From the NCBI GenBank assembly GCA_037976565.1, contig CP137668.1, forward strand, positions 35,602,088 to 35,666,087: a DNA stretch of 64,000 bases. The letters are read 5' to 3'. Under the pieces are notes generated by a model. That model was not told where the DNA came from. It was given only the letters and a program-made list of their open reading frames with translations, and did not search any database. The DNA is from Mesocentrotus franciscanus. Its lineage: Eukaryota > Echinodermata > Echinoidea > Camarodonta > Strongylocentrotidae. How positions within the stretch are numbered: the stretch's first letter is position 1; each line of letters opens with the position of its first letter. A program made the position numbers and the translations under genes. This document shows, one piece after another, positions 41,513 to 52,645 of this stretch.

Positions 41513-42391
41513 GACATACAGATGCGTTTTGGGGAATGATTATGATACAAATTCAACACCTCCCCTGATTTTGGGGTTTCAAATGCTTTAATTGGTTAAT
41601 TGCAGTGTACGATTTTTCTAGACCTATTACGGCGGGTGCTGTAATAAAAGTCAGACGTCGAAGCATAATGGGCTTCGACCCTCATTGAATAGAGTTTCCC
41701 TTGCAATCATTATCACTCTCTTTCCTCCCACTCATGAGTGTCAGGGCGTTGAACCTATATCATTTCGTTGTAGCACATGCATGTCGTTCTATTGATTACA
41801 TGTTTTTTCTCGAATAAACTAACCGCTAATTCGCGATCGATGCCCAACAATGCTGGCAATAGGAGTGTCTTTTCCCTGTGTGATCGACGTTTGATGATGA
41901 TACTTTTGTTGCGGTTACCTCCTCATCCGCACAACTCCTCGTTAAAGTCAAATTGTGACCCACACCCTGTGTGTGCCGGAGCAATAAACCAATCAGTTGA
42001 TACTGTAGCCCTTCCGATTTTTAAACAAACATACGTGGTTGCTTTGTTTTCTTTTTGTTTCCAGGCCTTGGACTGGATATACACCTGTATATTGATACTC
42101 TTGGAATTGATTATTTAAGGAAATATATCGAGATTTCACGTAAAAGAACTATAGCTCTATGCAATGGTTGAACTCAATTTTCTTGTTCAAGGTTTGAAGA
42201 GAATAGGTAGAATCGTTAAAAAAATAACGTGAACGTGATAACGTTAAGCATGCTTATATCTAAGAATTTCAATATTTGTACACAAAATTATGTCAAATGA
42301 ACAATATTTCCTTTAAAAAAGATGGGTGCTCTGTACAACTTAGTCTAACAAGATCAGGGCGTCAGAATAGCAGTATTGCTTATTATTTTAA

Positions 42392-42577
42392 AGCCCCTAT
42401 GCACTAGTGGCCATGAGGAATTAGACCTCCCAGCATGGTCACTGACAGGTGGTTATCTCATCAACTCGGCTCTCGATTAACATAAGTAAAAGAGGATCAT
42501 GGGGGACCAACGGGCACCGCTTAGCAATTGTTTTCTATATAGAGGGAGCAAGTAGCTACAAATAGTGCAGTGGGGCT
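42392..42577 (-). mobile_element. TTAA-flanked MITE, copy 2 (reverse)
   Basis: A 186-bp element, reverse complement of the copies at 8297 and 60000. It begins AGCCCC and ends GGGGCT, with TTAA on both sides (42388-42391 and 42578-42581). It ends 184 bp before the first recognised Wnt exon, so it sits in the upstream intron. Confidence 0.88.
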
Positions 42578-42761
42578 TTAAGTCTTTCATTAGCAGACCT
42601 CTTCTCACAATTGTTTTGCTACATGATTACATGTTTGCTCCATTATTGGATCAAGATTGAGCAAACCGAACAAAAGACCGAGAGGCATCAGTAAAAATTA
42701 GTGATCCTTGATTAACATCATCTCAATTTATTGCCTCCTTTCTTATATCCGATGTTTCCAG

Positions 42762-43000
42762 GTTCCTTGGAGCCGCCTACGGAACAGCACAGGAACCGGT
42801 TGAGATCCCCTGCAAAGGCATCCCCAACATATCCGGCAAACAGGTCCGCTTCTGTCTGAAGAACCAGGATAAGATGCCGACGGTCGCAGAGGGCGCCTAT
42901 CACGGTATCGAGGAGTGCCAGTTCCAGTTCCGAGGGAGAAGATGGAACTGTACCACAATTGACGGTGACCAGTCTGTGTTTGGCCGCGTTCTGGACAGGG
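42762..43000 (+). CDS. Wnt3: Wnt3-like ligand, coding exon (N-terminal Wnt domain)
   Basis: First recognisable exon of a secreted Wnt morphogen, a ligand for Frizzled/LRP receptors. It follows an AG acceptor at 42760-42761 and ends before a GTAAGT donor at 43001. It encodes 79 whole codons, with one base of a split codon at each end. The protein begins FLGAAYGTAQEPVEIPC and contains QVRFC, MPTVAEG, a conserved EECQFQFRGRRWNCTT block (an N-glycosylation site falls in NCT) and FGRVLD. The run RFC..MP.VAEG...GI.ECQ.QFRGRRWNCTTID matches Wnt3 better than Wnt1, 4, 16 or A as I know those families. The signal-peptide exon is upstream and was not found. A second NXS/T site lies at PNISGK. The family is certain; the Wnt3 subfamily is likely. 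Confidence 0.9.
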
Positions 43001-43496
43001 GTAAGTGGACAGCCAAGTTTTATGGAATTGCTTTTCAATAAACACACGCGCACACAAGAGATAAATATACCCCACCCCCAAAAAAAAAAATCACGTAATG
43101 TAACCAAACTTGCGGTGAATGCACTGAATGTTCACCATACCAATGGCAGCATTTCGATAAATCATGGTTGGTAACTAAAATCATGATTTCAATAATGAAA
43201 TTCTACTTCTTTGGCCCACCTGTCTTCTACTAAGTTTGTAATATGATTCCTTGAAATGCTAGAACGCCGCTGTGGCTGCCTTGCTAAAGCCAGGGTAATA
43301 ATCGGGGCAGCGCCAGGAGCGTCACAACGTGACGGACATGTGCGCTATATAAGAAGCCACCATTATTATCATTATTATAGACCTTCACTATTGACATTGA
43401 TAGCAGAAATAGTACAAAGGCAGTTTCTTTTTTAGCAGACAAACAGTCTTGAAAATTAACATTCAATATTTATTTTGCTTTTATCTTATGTTGCAG
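43001..43496 (+). other. Wnt gene intron between first two known exons
   Basis: A 496-nt GT-AG intron. Its second half (about 43255-43380) is a dispersed-repeat fragment that ends in ATTATTATCATTATTATAG, a tail type also seen near other repeats here. Confidence 0.8.
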
Positions 43497-43783
43497 CATC
43501 GAGGGAGACGGCCTTCGTCAATGCCATCCTTGCCGCGGGCGTGACCCACGCGGTCACGCGGGCATGCTCACGCGGTGACTACCTGGAATGCGGTTGTGAC
43601 CGCACACATCGCGGTCCACCGGGCGGTCGAATCGGCATCGTACCGAACTCAACCTGGCGATGGGGCGGCTGCAGCGAGGAAGTGTGGTACTCCATGGAGC
43701 TGACGAAGGACTTCTTGAAGCCAACCGCTGCCAAGAGAGCGAGGACAAAGATGGACCGACATAATACGGATGCAGGACGGAAT
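43497..43783 (+). CDS. Wnt3: Wnt3-like ligand, middle coding exon
   Basis: This exon follows an AG acceptor at 43495-43496 and restores the split alanine codon G|CA. It reads ASRETAFVNAILAAGVTHAV, then TRACSRG, CGCDRTHRGPPGG, WRWGGCSEE and MDRHNTDAGRN, and ends in phase 0 before GTAAGG at 43784. The ETAFV, TRAC, GCD, W.WGGCS and HN..AGR blocks are diagnostic for Wnt. Compared with vertebrate Wnt3, the segment between GPPG and WRWGGC is about eight residues longer (RIGIVPNST) and adds a possible N-glycosylation site, NST. The flanking introns are short (496 and 608 nt). GC is clearly higher than in the surrounding DNA. Confidence 0.9.
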
Positions 43784-44391
43784 GTAAGGAGCTATGACGG
43801 CCGTTCAGAGCCGGAAGGGCGTTATCTCATAATTATCATTTTTAATGCAGAGTTAACGCCCTTCTGGCTCTAAAAAAAAGTTGAATGGTAGTGGATGAAA
43901 GAACACTCACACACACACCCCCAACCCCCATTGGTTACCCTTTCCTTATACAGTCTTCTTTTTTCTTCTTTTCAAACAAATTTTTTTAGTCAAAATCACG
44001 AATACCTTCTATTCTATTCTATTACATTCGTCTTTCCTTTTCATTCTTTTGGTCAATCAGTCGTCCTGTGTAGATATTCTTGGCATAATCAAAATGATAT
44101 GAGGCTGATTAGGACCTTCATCTAGTTGCAGTTTTATCTTTGTTAAATCTTTTATGATCAATGTGATCATTATTAGTCAAGTGACGCAAGTCGTGCAGTG
44201 GGAATTGAATGAATGTGGTTTGGTATTTACAAGACTCTTCATTTACATAGAGCAGGAAAAGAGGAGGGTTGGGCATAGTGAAGTTACGAATTCGATCAGT
44301 ATTGGTGTCATGTCCAAGACATGGGACTCGCTCGGCCTCTACCTTTTCATTTAAATTTCATTAAAGTTTTTTTTTATAATTATTTATGCAG
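43784..44391 (+). other. Wnt gene intron before the terminal exon
   Basis: A 608-nt GT-AG intron. A hairpin-forming inverted repeat sits 23 bp inside the donor (43807-43871). The rest is AT-rich with no other feature seen. Confidence 0.8.
43807..43871. repeat. Small hairpin repeat in Wnt intron
   Basis: 22-nt arms (43807-43828 and 43850-43871) match at 20 of 22 positions as inverted copies (AGAGCCGGAAGGGCGTTATC against the complement of the right arm), with a 21-nt loop. It is probably a miniature transposon remnant. Confidence 0.7.
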
Positions 44392-44871
44392 GCTGTCCTC
44401 CATAACATGGAACTGCGTTGCAAGTGCCACGGTGTCTCCGGAAGCTGTGAACTCAAGACCTGCTGGTGGGAGATGGCCCCCTTCAGGAAACTCGGGGACG
44501 CCCTCAAGACCAAGTACGACATGGCTGCAGAAATGGCTGTCGAACGACAGCGGAAAGGTCGAACCTTCGTCGAAGAGCTGGCACCTCGCTACGATGACTT
44601 CAAGGAACCAACAACCAACGATCTCATCTATTACGATCAGTCGCCCGACTACTGTACTTACGACCTCGAGGTAGGATCATTTGGGACGCAAGGCAGAGAG
44701 TGTAACCGGACCTCGCACGGCATTGACGGATGCGAGCTGCTCTGCTGCGGCCGCGGTCACAATACGATGACGGTGGTGAGGAGAGAAAGGTGTGATTGTG
44801 TCTTCGTCTGGTGTTGCAAAGTGGTCTGCAAAGAGTGTGTTCGGGTTATCGACGTCCACACTTGTAAATAA
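44392..44871 (+). CDS. Wnt3: Wnt3-like ligand, terminal coding exon
   Basis: Phase-0 exon after the acceptor TATTTATGCAG; it runs 159 codons to the TAA at 44869-44871. It carries the palmitoleoylation motif [16 protein letters not shown], whose serine is acylated by Porcupine and contacts Frizzled. It also carries the C-terminal cysteine knot [40 protein letters not shown] and the terminal DVHTCK. SFGT...[18 protein letters not shown] is very close to Wnt3. CNRT gives a conserved N-glycosylation site. With the two upstream exons it totals about 334 residues, against about 355 for full Wnt3, so only the short N-terminal exon is missing. No frameshift or missing cysteine was seen. Confidence 0.92.
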   Translation, partial: AVLHNMELRCKCHGVSGSCELKTCWWEMAPFRKLGDALKTKYDMAAEMAVERQRKGRTFVEELAPRYDDFKEPTTNDLIYYDQSPDYCTYDLEVGSFGTQGRECNRTSHGIDGCELLCCGRGHNTMTVVRRERCDCVFVWCCKVVCKECVRVIDVHTCK

Positions 44872-47090
44872 CGAGAACACATGAACAAATGAGGACATAA
44901 ACTGACCTTTATAGGATCAAGACACTGACGATCCAGGATTGAGAGTTTTATCTTTTGATAATTTTGCAGCGGATTGTATCGACCAACCACCGAACCGTAA
45001 TTCAAGCGACCAAACGCTCACGGTATTCGAACTATCCCGCCAATTGTAATTGTATGTCAAGGTATATTACTTTTTTTGTAATATGTACAAGTTTCTATTG
45101 CTAGAGACATGCTGTATATGAGAAATGTGTTCCACATTCAAGTAGAATATATTGGAGATGTAACTCAACATTGCCATAATCACTGGGTTTTATATTTCTG
45201 ATATTCGGCACAATTAAACTTATTATTAAAACATCATTTGCAAGAATGCAGACAAATTATGGGAAGCAGGGAACGTATAATTTATTCTTTCTTTTCTTCA
45301 AAATATTGAATCAAATAATGCGTAAGGTATACCTAATCCCCCTGACGAATCTGTTTGAACATGCTGTCGAAGGTGGCGCTACTTCAAGCTGCTGAAGAGA
45401 GATATTAATTTTTATTATGAGATGACAAATGAGACCTTTTCATTAAAAAAAAATATTTATATATACTTGTACTTGTAATTGCATCAATCTACGTAATTTT
45501 AGGCCAGCTTTATTATCTCAGTGTATTAGGGAGGGGGGGGGGAATAGAATGTCATAGAGGATTTTTTATTATTTTTAAAACAAGCTATAGGATTTATTTT
45601 TATCTTTAATTCTATTAATATGCATATCAGTATTACCCCCTTAAATCAGATCATTATATTTATCGAGCCTTTTCTTGAAATGTTAAATTAACATTTTCAC
45701 TTTACAAGTTAGGTATGTATATAATACACTAAGTTTCCCTGTTAATGGAAATAGGCAGAAGGGGAAATAAATGATTTGGTTTGAAATGAAATATGAACGA
45801 TAAAATTGGAAAGCATGGTCTTGAAAACAAAAATATTCATTATTTTATGATGACAAATGCCTTAATTTCTGGGACTGATTTTCTATCGTTATATGCAAAT
45901 TTCAATGCAAAAAAAAAATTGCCTTATCATCTTAGTAATGTCGCTTCGATATCTGTAGCAAGACGGAGAGATATTTCATTTATCTACTACATGGCTGTGC
46001 ACAAATGAGCACCTCTTAGTGTATATAATTATGTGGTAAATTCGGTGCTCTTTAACGTAATAAGATATCATTATCATTTTTATACATTCATAGAATTTTC
46101 CAGGCATTAGATTTGATGGTCTTTGGGAAATAATTTCACAATCGCAGTGATAACATTGTAAATGCCGATGTGTATGACAGCGGGAGTACTATCGTTCAAA
46201 ACGTGTTAATGATGTGTGCAGGGGAAGAAGAAAGGTGAGGGGGGGGGGGCGATCCTACCTTATAATAATATTTGGAATGCCTCTTCCATCTTTTCACATT
46301 AGAAGATACATACTTACGAACATACTTCAACACAACGACCCCCTCAACCCAAACAAGTAGCTTAGCTTATTAATACATGCAGACATTTATTATTTGAAAT
46401 CGTTTTTAAAACACTTGACATTATGTCAAATAATATCTATATAAGTTTATCTGCTTCTTGTTGACTATTGGAATTGATATCTTTCTCCTTATGAATATCA
46501 TTGACGTCATTATCAAAATTGTGTTAATAGTTTGCATTCTGTATTTTTGACACTATCATTTTCATTTTTTGTTGTCCTTTGTTAAAAGAAAATTGAGAAT
46601 GATCCTATACACGTTGGACTCTAATCTATATATTTTTTTATAATAATTTTATTTTGAACTTTATAAATTAATCACCAATACAAAGCCCCTAGCCCCCCCC
46701 ACACACACACACACACACACGCTGCATGTAATTTCTACAAACTATTTTATAAATAAATGTTAGCCATTAAATAGAGGGTCTCTGAATTTTCGGCCATATT
46801 TAAATCGGGCTATAATAGACTAGGCCCCCATTTTTTTTTAAACGTAGCTCGCTAGCTTAGCTAATGCTACAGTGTTGGATATGTATATTTTCCTAAACAT
46901 TAGGGTAAAATAAAATGCTGTATACTTTTTATATTGTATGATAGTTGTTTTTGTTGAACTATATTTATATCGAAAGTTATATGTACAGGATAAACTGTTG
47001 AAATATGATTGTCAGTGATGGATTCCCCTTATATTGCATTTACAATCAGGTATTTGGACTCGTGTAAATAAATTGGTGTCAGTAGAAAGT
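44872..47090 (+). other. Wnt gene 3' region with candidate polyadenylation signals
   Basis: AT-rich DNA without a coding frame follows the Wnt stop codon. AATAAA occurs at 45766-45771 with a T/G-rich stretch just after it, and again near 46752 and 47066. The last is followed by a GT-rich run. The 3' UTR may end at any of these; transcript data are needed to choose. A (CA)n run lies at about 46700-46720. Confidence 0.35.
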
Positions 47091-47329
47091 TTGTACCGTA
47101 TTGTGTGGAAATGAATTGGAAAGAGTTGTATGTAATCGTGATTAAAAGTGACTCCTTATGAGTGATTTCAATTTCAATATTAAGGGCTTGTTTTTGTTAT
47201 CCTACAATAATAGAAATAGCATACTAAATGAACAGGTATTATTTAAAGTCTCATTCATTAAAGTAGGCTATGATATTTCAAGGAGATAGACTTCAAATAA
47301 GAATAGAAAGGGGAGAAGCAAAATAAAAG

Positions 47330-47550
47330 TATTGGAAGAAAAAAAGAGAGTGGTGGGAGAAAGAAAGAGAGCGACATACGGAAGGGGGGGGGGGGTAGGG
47401 AGGGATGGAGAGAGAGGGAGAGAATGGGGGAGAAAGTGTGTGGAGATGGGTGAGGGGGTGTGTGCGTGTGGTTGGGTGCACGCGTGGAGAGGGGAGAGGG
47501 GAAAAGGAGATATTTATAAATAAATGAGTTAGAGAGAGAGAGAGAGAGAG
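47330..47550. repeat. Polypurine tract
   Basis: A GA/GGGA-rich tract with a G-homopolymer near 47385 and (GA)n at about 47531-47550. Confidence 0.8.
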
Positions 47551-47654
47551 GGGATAAATGTTAGAAGGGGGAAGATTTTTCTACAGAAAACAGATTTTGT
47601 TTCAAAGGTGTAACGCTGGAGTAAGATAAACTACACAATGTTGTAATATTTACA

Positions 47655-47758
47655 TCTTTATTCTCTCTCTCTCTCTCTCTCCCTCTCTCTCTCCCTCTCT
47701 CTCTCCCTCTGTCTATGTCTGTCTTTCTTTATGTCTGTCTCTTTCTTTCTCTCATGCA

Positions 47759-47792
<34 letters not shown>

Positions 47793-47825
47793 CCACTTCT
47801 CTTTTTCCCTCTTTCTTTCTCTTAA
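47655..47825. repeat. Polypyrimidine tract
   Basis: CT, CCCTCT and CTGT units with a pure (CT)n at about 47764-47790. With the purine tract at 47330-47550 it forms opposed purine and pyrimidine blocks 100 bp apart. Confidence 0.85.
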
Positions 47826-49653
47826 AACACACAAATGAGTTTGGCTACGAACCTGTTTACAAACGAAACACTCAGTTCCGTTGCCTCTTTACTGAGAAAA
47901 TACCAACTAACAAAAAAACTAAGTAGAAAAGAAAGGAGGAAAAATATCAAGCTTTTCCCGATATCTCTGTCAGATGGCTACCCGACCAGAAATAATATAG
48001 AATACTTTAGTGACAGAAGCAACGTATTGGAAAAGAGAAGTATAAAGCTCATTTGTATGGGCTAATTTTGGCGACCATTTCATTTGATTTTTTAAATAAA
48101 TTTAATAGTTTTCGGTAATGCTGAGCCTAATTATTTCCAAGTTATGGTTGACTTGTACCTTGAAATCATGATATCGGCCTAGATTATGATGATGTGTATT
48201 GAGACAACAAAAAAAAATCCCGCTAGCGCTTGATCACGTGATGCAATTACTAATCGATAATAATGTTGTCGTCGAAAGTCCAGCCTTTTTTTGCCACACT
48301 TTTTGGTAATATTGTAAGCTTGAATATTGCAAACTTTATCGTTGTATCTTATGTTGATATCTTGAATGTGTATCCAGACAAAAGAACTGTCGATATATTT
48401 TTTTTCTTCTTCTCTGAATTGGCGGATGTTTGTTAGCACTTGAAGACGTGATATAATATTAGTAACTTATATAGCCTTGGCGTCTAAAGTCCAGTTGTTG
48501 CGTTTATGAACAGAGCGAACACTATTTGTGACTCCACTCAAGTTCTAATGAGAGCTGTTCTGCCTGCTGAAACTTTATGAAATTTCAACGAGTCCACCCC
48601 CTCTCTCTCTCTCTCTGAGTCTGATTCTTTTCTATGCATTTCCCCCGTTATAACTTTCTGTCTCTTTCTGTCTTTCTTTTTACTGTGTATCTCCGTCCCT
48701 TTGCCTCTCCTCATAATTTTGTGTTTGTGTTTCCTCCTTTCTCTTTCTGTATTCTATCTTTCTCGTTATATGTCTCTTTAACCCTCCTGTTCCCCCCTCC
48801 TCACCCCCTCCCCCGTTCCCCTCCTCATCCCCTCTCCCCCTCTCTCTCCCTCTCATTCTCTCTCTCTCTCTCCTCATAATAGTCTCCGATTCCCCCATCG
48901 TTTCCAGTGAATTATTTCCTTAAAAAGAATCTATTAAGGCAAAGGGATGCGCTGTACCACGGTCATAATATTGGTTAATCATTAAAAACCTGTGCGCCTG
49001 GGGTGCTATAGGCTTCGTATCCCAACGAAGAAAAAAAATGATGAGTGGGAACGGTCGATTAAAATGACGTAGTAAGTCCATGGTGTAACCCTCTGCTGTA
49101 CTGATGCTGCAGTGTGGTCTCGAATAGAAACAAAGTCGTGTATTTGTATTCGTGTATATCTTGCTTTATAACCACAATAAGCGTTACTGTCCGTTACAAC
49201 AGAAATCGTGATAGGCAAAGGAATTCCATTTAATAATTTTGTTTTCATTGGGAAGGGATTAACCTTCGTACTGCGATTGCATAACATTCGATATGGTGCA
49301 CACCTATTTTTTATCTGGATTGGAAAAGGTATATTCTCTTACTGTGGGCATATCTAAGTTCGACGAACTCGCTTCGCTTTGCTATGGCGTGGGTGATCAG
49401 ATTAATGTAACCCATTAATGGCAGATAAGGGGCTGTGCCCAGTCAGGTTTTGCATGTGCTAACACATCCCTGGATAAAGGTTATAGCTTTGCAAGCAGTT
49501 TCAGCTTGTCCAAGTTCATTCTCCTTTATTCACTAACTTATCCTTCCATTGGGCACAGAAAAAGGAGTTTCGCTAGAAGTGTGTGCGGTTATCTTGGAAA
49601 CTAGAAGTAGCACTTTACCAGGAGGAAACTAAGCAGAACGAGACATATAAGAC
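47826..49653. other. Intergenic DNA between Wnt and PLC-like genes
   Basis: AT-rich with the polypyrimidine tract at 48597-48895. Nothing coding seen. Confidence 0.5.
48597..48895. repeat. Polypyrimidine tract
   Basis: CT and CCCTC-rich DNA, densest at 48785-48875. Confidence 0.8.
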
Positions 49654-49772
49654 GAAGAAGAAGAAGAAGAAGAAGAAGAAGAAGAAGAAGAAGAAGAAGA
49701 AGAAGAAGAAGAAGAAGAAGAAGAAGAAGAAGAAGAAGAAGAAAGAAAAAGAAAAAGAAGAAGAAGAGGAGA
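49654..49772. repeat. (GAA)n trinucleotide repeat
   Basis: About 29 uninterrupted GAA/AAG units (49654-49741), then a degenerate tail. It lies about 130 bp upstream of the candidate alternative first exon at 49904. Confidence 0.95.
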
Positions 49773-49903
49773 AGATTGTGTTAATTTCTTCTTCGTTCGT
49801 ACGAAAATCAGTTGAACGAAACCTTCCGGCCATATTTGGATTGCGACTGTATTGATCAAGATCTCTTAAACGGTGGTGGTCGTTGTGAATACTATCCGAC
49901 ATC

Positions 49904-49988
49904 ATGAGCTGCTTAAGACCACGAGCTTCGTCTTTTGACGAGGACGACGACATCTCCATTGCTTTTGAAGTCCTACAACCAAAAGAAG
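49904..49988 (+). CDS. Candidate alternative first coding exon of the PLC-like gene
   Basis: An ATG at 49904 opens 28 codons (MSCLRPRASSFDEDDDISIA, then FEVLQPKE) plus one base, immediately followed by a consensus donor GTAAGT at 49989. The exon ends in phase 1, exactly the phase needed to join exon 2 of the PLC-like gene at 57809. The join would give ...LQPKE-V-EQIHQKLKHG. The acidic cluster DEDDD resembles the linkers found before PH domains, but it has no recognised domain. The upstream 250 bp hold a pure (GAA)n tract and no TATA box that I can see. It could instead be the first exon of another gene or a chance ORF with a good donor. Confidence 0.35.
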
Positions 49989-50276
49989 GTAAGTACCTCC
50001 TGCATTACAATACCAAGTGTTGTTTGCAACCATTTTGAATGTTTGCTGGCTGTTCTGATAAATCTTTTTTTCCCCCTTCTTTTTTCGGTTTGTTTGCAAC
50101 CGCTCTGAAAAATAAAGGGAAGTTGACATTAATCTATTTAAATAGTGGATCATAATAACAAGAATAATTTGTTGACTGGTAGGGCAGAATACTCATAAGA
50201 TACGGGAGGGGAATGTTTCATGTGCCTTACCCCACCCCCTTTGCGTTGATTCCTTTCTATTTTGTTACCCATTTAT

Positions 50277-50534
50277 AGTGGCAGATCCACCGGTAAAGGG
50301 GAGAGGGGGCGGAATGAGGGGCCTCCAACAAAAACCTAAATTGGTAAGATTCAGTATGCATTCAGTACCCAATAAACTTGTGCACATATTTATGCTCCCC
50401 CTTTCCGGTAGCAATTATAGACTTCAAAAGGCACATGAAGATGTGATAAATCGTTTTTTTTTTCTTCTTATCATAATTTTATTTTTAAACCAGCCTCCCC
50501 CACCCCCTCCCCAGGGAACCCTGGATCCGCCACT
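50277..50534. mobile_element. Inverted-repeat element with GGATCC-type termini
   Basis: AGTGGCAGATCCACCGG at the left and CCCTGGATCCGCCACT at the right form terminal inverted repeats, followed inside by G-rich and C-rich tracts as in the element at 55039. No target duplication is readable. Confidence 0.5.
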
Positions 50535-51948
50535 TTGGGCTTTTTTTTGCACGTTTGGGACTAAGGCGTGGCTTATGCATGGCGACGATCCTCTACAAGA
50601 TTTGTATCTGGCTGAACTGTATTCGCTAATATTGAGTGCTACCAGCACCAAACATTGAACTTCATTTTCACCAGCCGACAAAGGAAAATAAGTAATCTCT
50701 ACCACCGATGCGTAATTGTCTTGGGGACCATTACATTTGGCCTACTAAGAAATTCACCTGCAGAATACATCCTTGATATGCCTTGTCTTAATTTCGCACC
50801 ACATTTCATTGTAGTTCGAGCCATATGGTGATATGAGTTTGTCATCATCCTTGTAATGGACTTAAATTGGTCGCCCCCTTCATTCAAACAGAGAGATTAT
50901 GTAACCTGTGTTTATATTAACGAATCTTTATAAGTATAAGCAAACATAATATAAAGCGCAATGGATGGTTCAATTTGATGTGGTCACGATACAGTCATTT
51001 AAATTGATGAAACCCCCACCCACCCCATCCCCGAAATGTTTAGCGTATTTACTAAAACAAAACAAAAAATGTTAATCACCATCTAGAAGGGCTGAGGAAT
51101 GGCAGTGTTCAAAATGTATCCCAGTCCATTTATCCCGATTCGACACCCAAAAGGTTGCATCAAGCATTTATTGAAGTGTTGAATCAACCATTTCAAAAAC
51201 GCTATTACTCCGTAGCCCTTTATGGTGATTTTACATATTAGTTTATATACTTGCGTTCATCTATTATGAGGAAAATATTTCAATAGAAATAAGGCAAGGG
51301 AAAGGCCGGGGGAATGTGTACGCCGGCTCACCCCCCCCCTTCTCCACGATTGATTATTGATAAACCACAGAATGTGGAGCGAATAACGTTTATCATATAA
51401 CACGCGAGTGAACGGCACTGTAACATAATTATTAAGATGCCCGGAAAATCTACAACAAAAGCTTTATTTGTAACCCTCGTCTTCTTTGCAAGAGCGCCCC
51501 CTCGCATACAACTTTGTTCATAAGTATGCAAGTCATGTACGTACACACAATAGCACTATGTCTTCTTCGCGAATGTTGGGTGAACACACCTCCGACACAG
51601 CTAACAGCGAACCTATAATCTACTAATAACTACTTATAATCAAGGAGTTATTATAATCAACCAATCATGCCGCCTTATAGTTATATTTTCGTATGTTCGG
51701 TATGGGCCTATCACAAACATTATCACCGTTCGATTGGCAATGGGAAAACAAAAAGACTGACTTACGAAGATAAACAAAGAAAATTATTTTTATTTTGATC
51801 ATCTATTCTATAAGAAGAAAAAGGGGAAAAGGAGATGGAGGGGAAAGAAGAAACAAGATAGTCAAGGGAATATATTAGGAAATCAAGAAGAATGAAGAAG
51901 ATAACAGGATGAAGATCTATATGGTGGCTATTGGCTAGTGATAGAATC
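50535..51948. other. Non-coding stretch between candidate PLC start exons
   Basis: No recognisable gene, with C-homopolymer runs near 51330. If the exon at 49904 belongs to the PLC gene this is intronic. Confidence 0.45.
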
Positions 51949-52173
51949 CAGTAGTATGGCGGGGGTTCACGAGGGGGCGCTGGCATCCGGGGCCTGGACG
52001 GGAGGGGCGTCAGGGCCGGATCTCATGAGGTGGATGAAATGTGAATTCTCTTCACGCTCCTCTTTCCTCTCCCTTTCTTTCTCTCTCTTCAGTTTCTGTT
52101 TTTCCTTTCCTATTTCACCTCCTAATGGGGAGGGGGCACGCCTCCATGTGCCCTCCGTATCTACGCCACTGCT
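51949..52173. mobile_element. hAT-type MITE, diverged copy 3
   Basis: The right end, CTACGCCACTG, matches the other copies; the left end, CAGTAGTATGG, is diverged. An 8-bp direct repeat ATAGAATC flanks it (51941-51948 and 52174-52181), with two extra bases (CT) after the expected right terminus. The pyrimidine-rich interior resembles the copies at 749 and 16126. Confidence 0.6.
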
Positions 52174-52645
52174 ATAGAATCATCGCAAAAAGAATAGGTG
52201 GGACAGAGAACAATGGAAAATCGTGATAATGAAGATGAAGGCGTTGGGTTAGAGGGGGCTATGAGACGTGGGGGGGGGGTGGGTCTAAAGGAAACATAGG
52301 AATAAAAGCTCCTCATCTTCAGAGGAGCCACAGAAGAGGAGAAAGAATAGGTGTAGACGGGAGGAAGATGAACAGGTGGCGGTGATAGGAATGGGAGGGG
52401 ATAATTAAGGGAGTATAGGATGGGGAGGAGGAGGAAGGAGGGGAGGAGGAGGAAGAAGGAGGAATAGCACGAGCAGGGGCAGGTGGATCAGGATTCTCTT
52501 GCAGGGGAGATGCACAAGAGGTTTAGGGTTTTGAAAACGGGACAGAGGAAAAGGGATTATTGATGATGATCGAAGGCTGATAAAGAAGTTTGAATTTGAA
52601 TACACGAAAATGAAATAGGTTTAATGAAGGAGGAGAGGAGGGGCC

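Larger units (their letters stand above)
36961..42387. other. Wnt upstream region or first intron
   Basis: The region ends before the TTAA element and the first recognised Wnt exon, so the missing signal-peptide exon could lie here. It contains SINEs at 39009 and 41390, a C12-A14-type homopolymer junction near 40325, and a GC-rich segment at about 38420-38530. No ATG-plus-hydrophobic exon with a phase-2 donor was convincing. Confidence 0.45.

Noticed and set aside
41777..42118. ORF beginning MHVVLLITCFF as the missing Wnt signal-peptide exon
   Set aside because: It has a hydrophobic start, but no clear donor in the required phase follows the leader and there is no similarity to Wnt3 N-termini.
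42718..43107. Minus-strand frames of 129 and 112 codons over the Wnt exon
   Set aside because: They are antisense shadows of the GC-rich Wnt coding exon.
49583..49959. Open frames with poly-lysine, poly-phenylalanine or poly-serine on both strands
   Set aside because: They are the three readings of the (GAA)n microsatellite.
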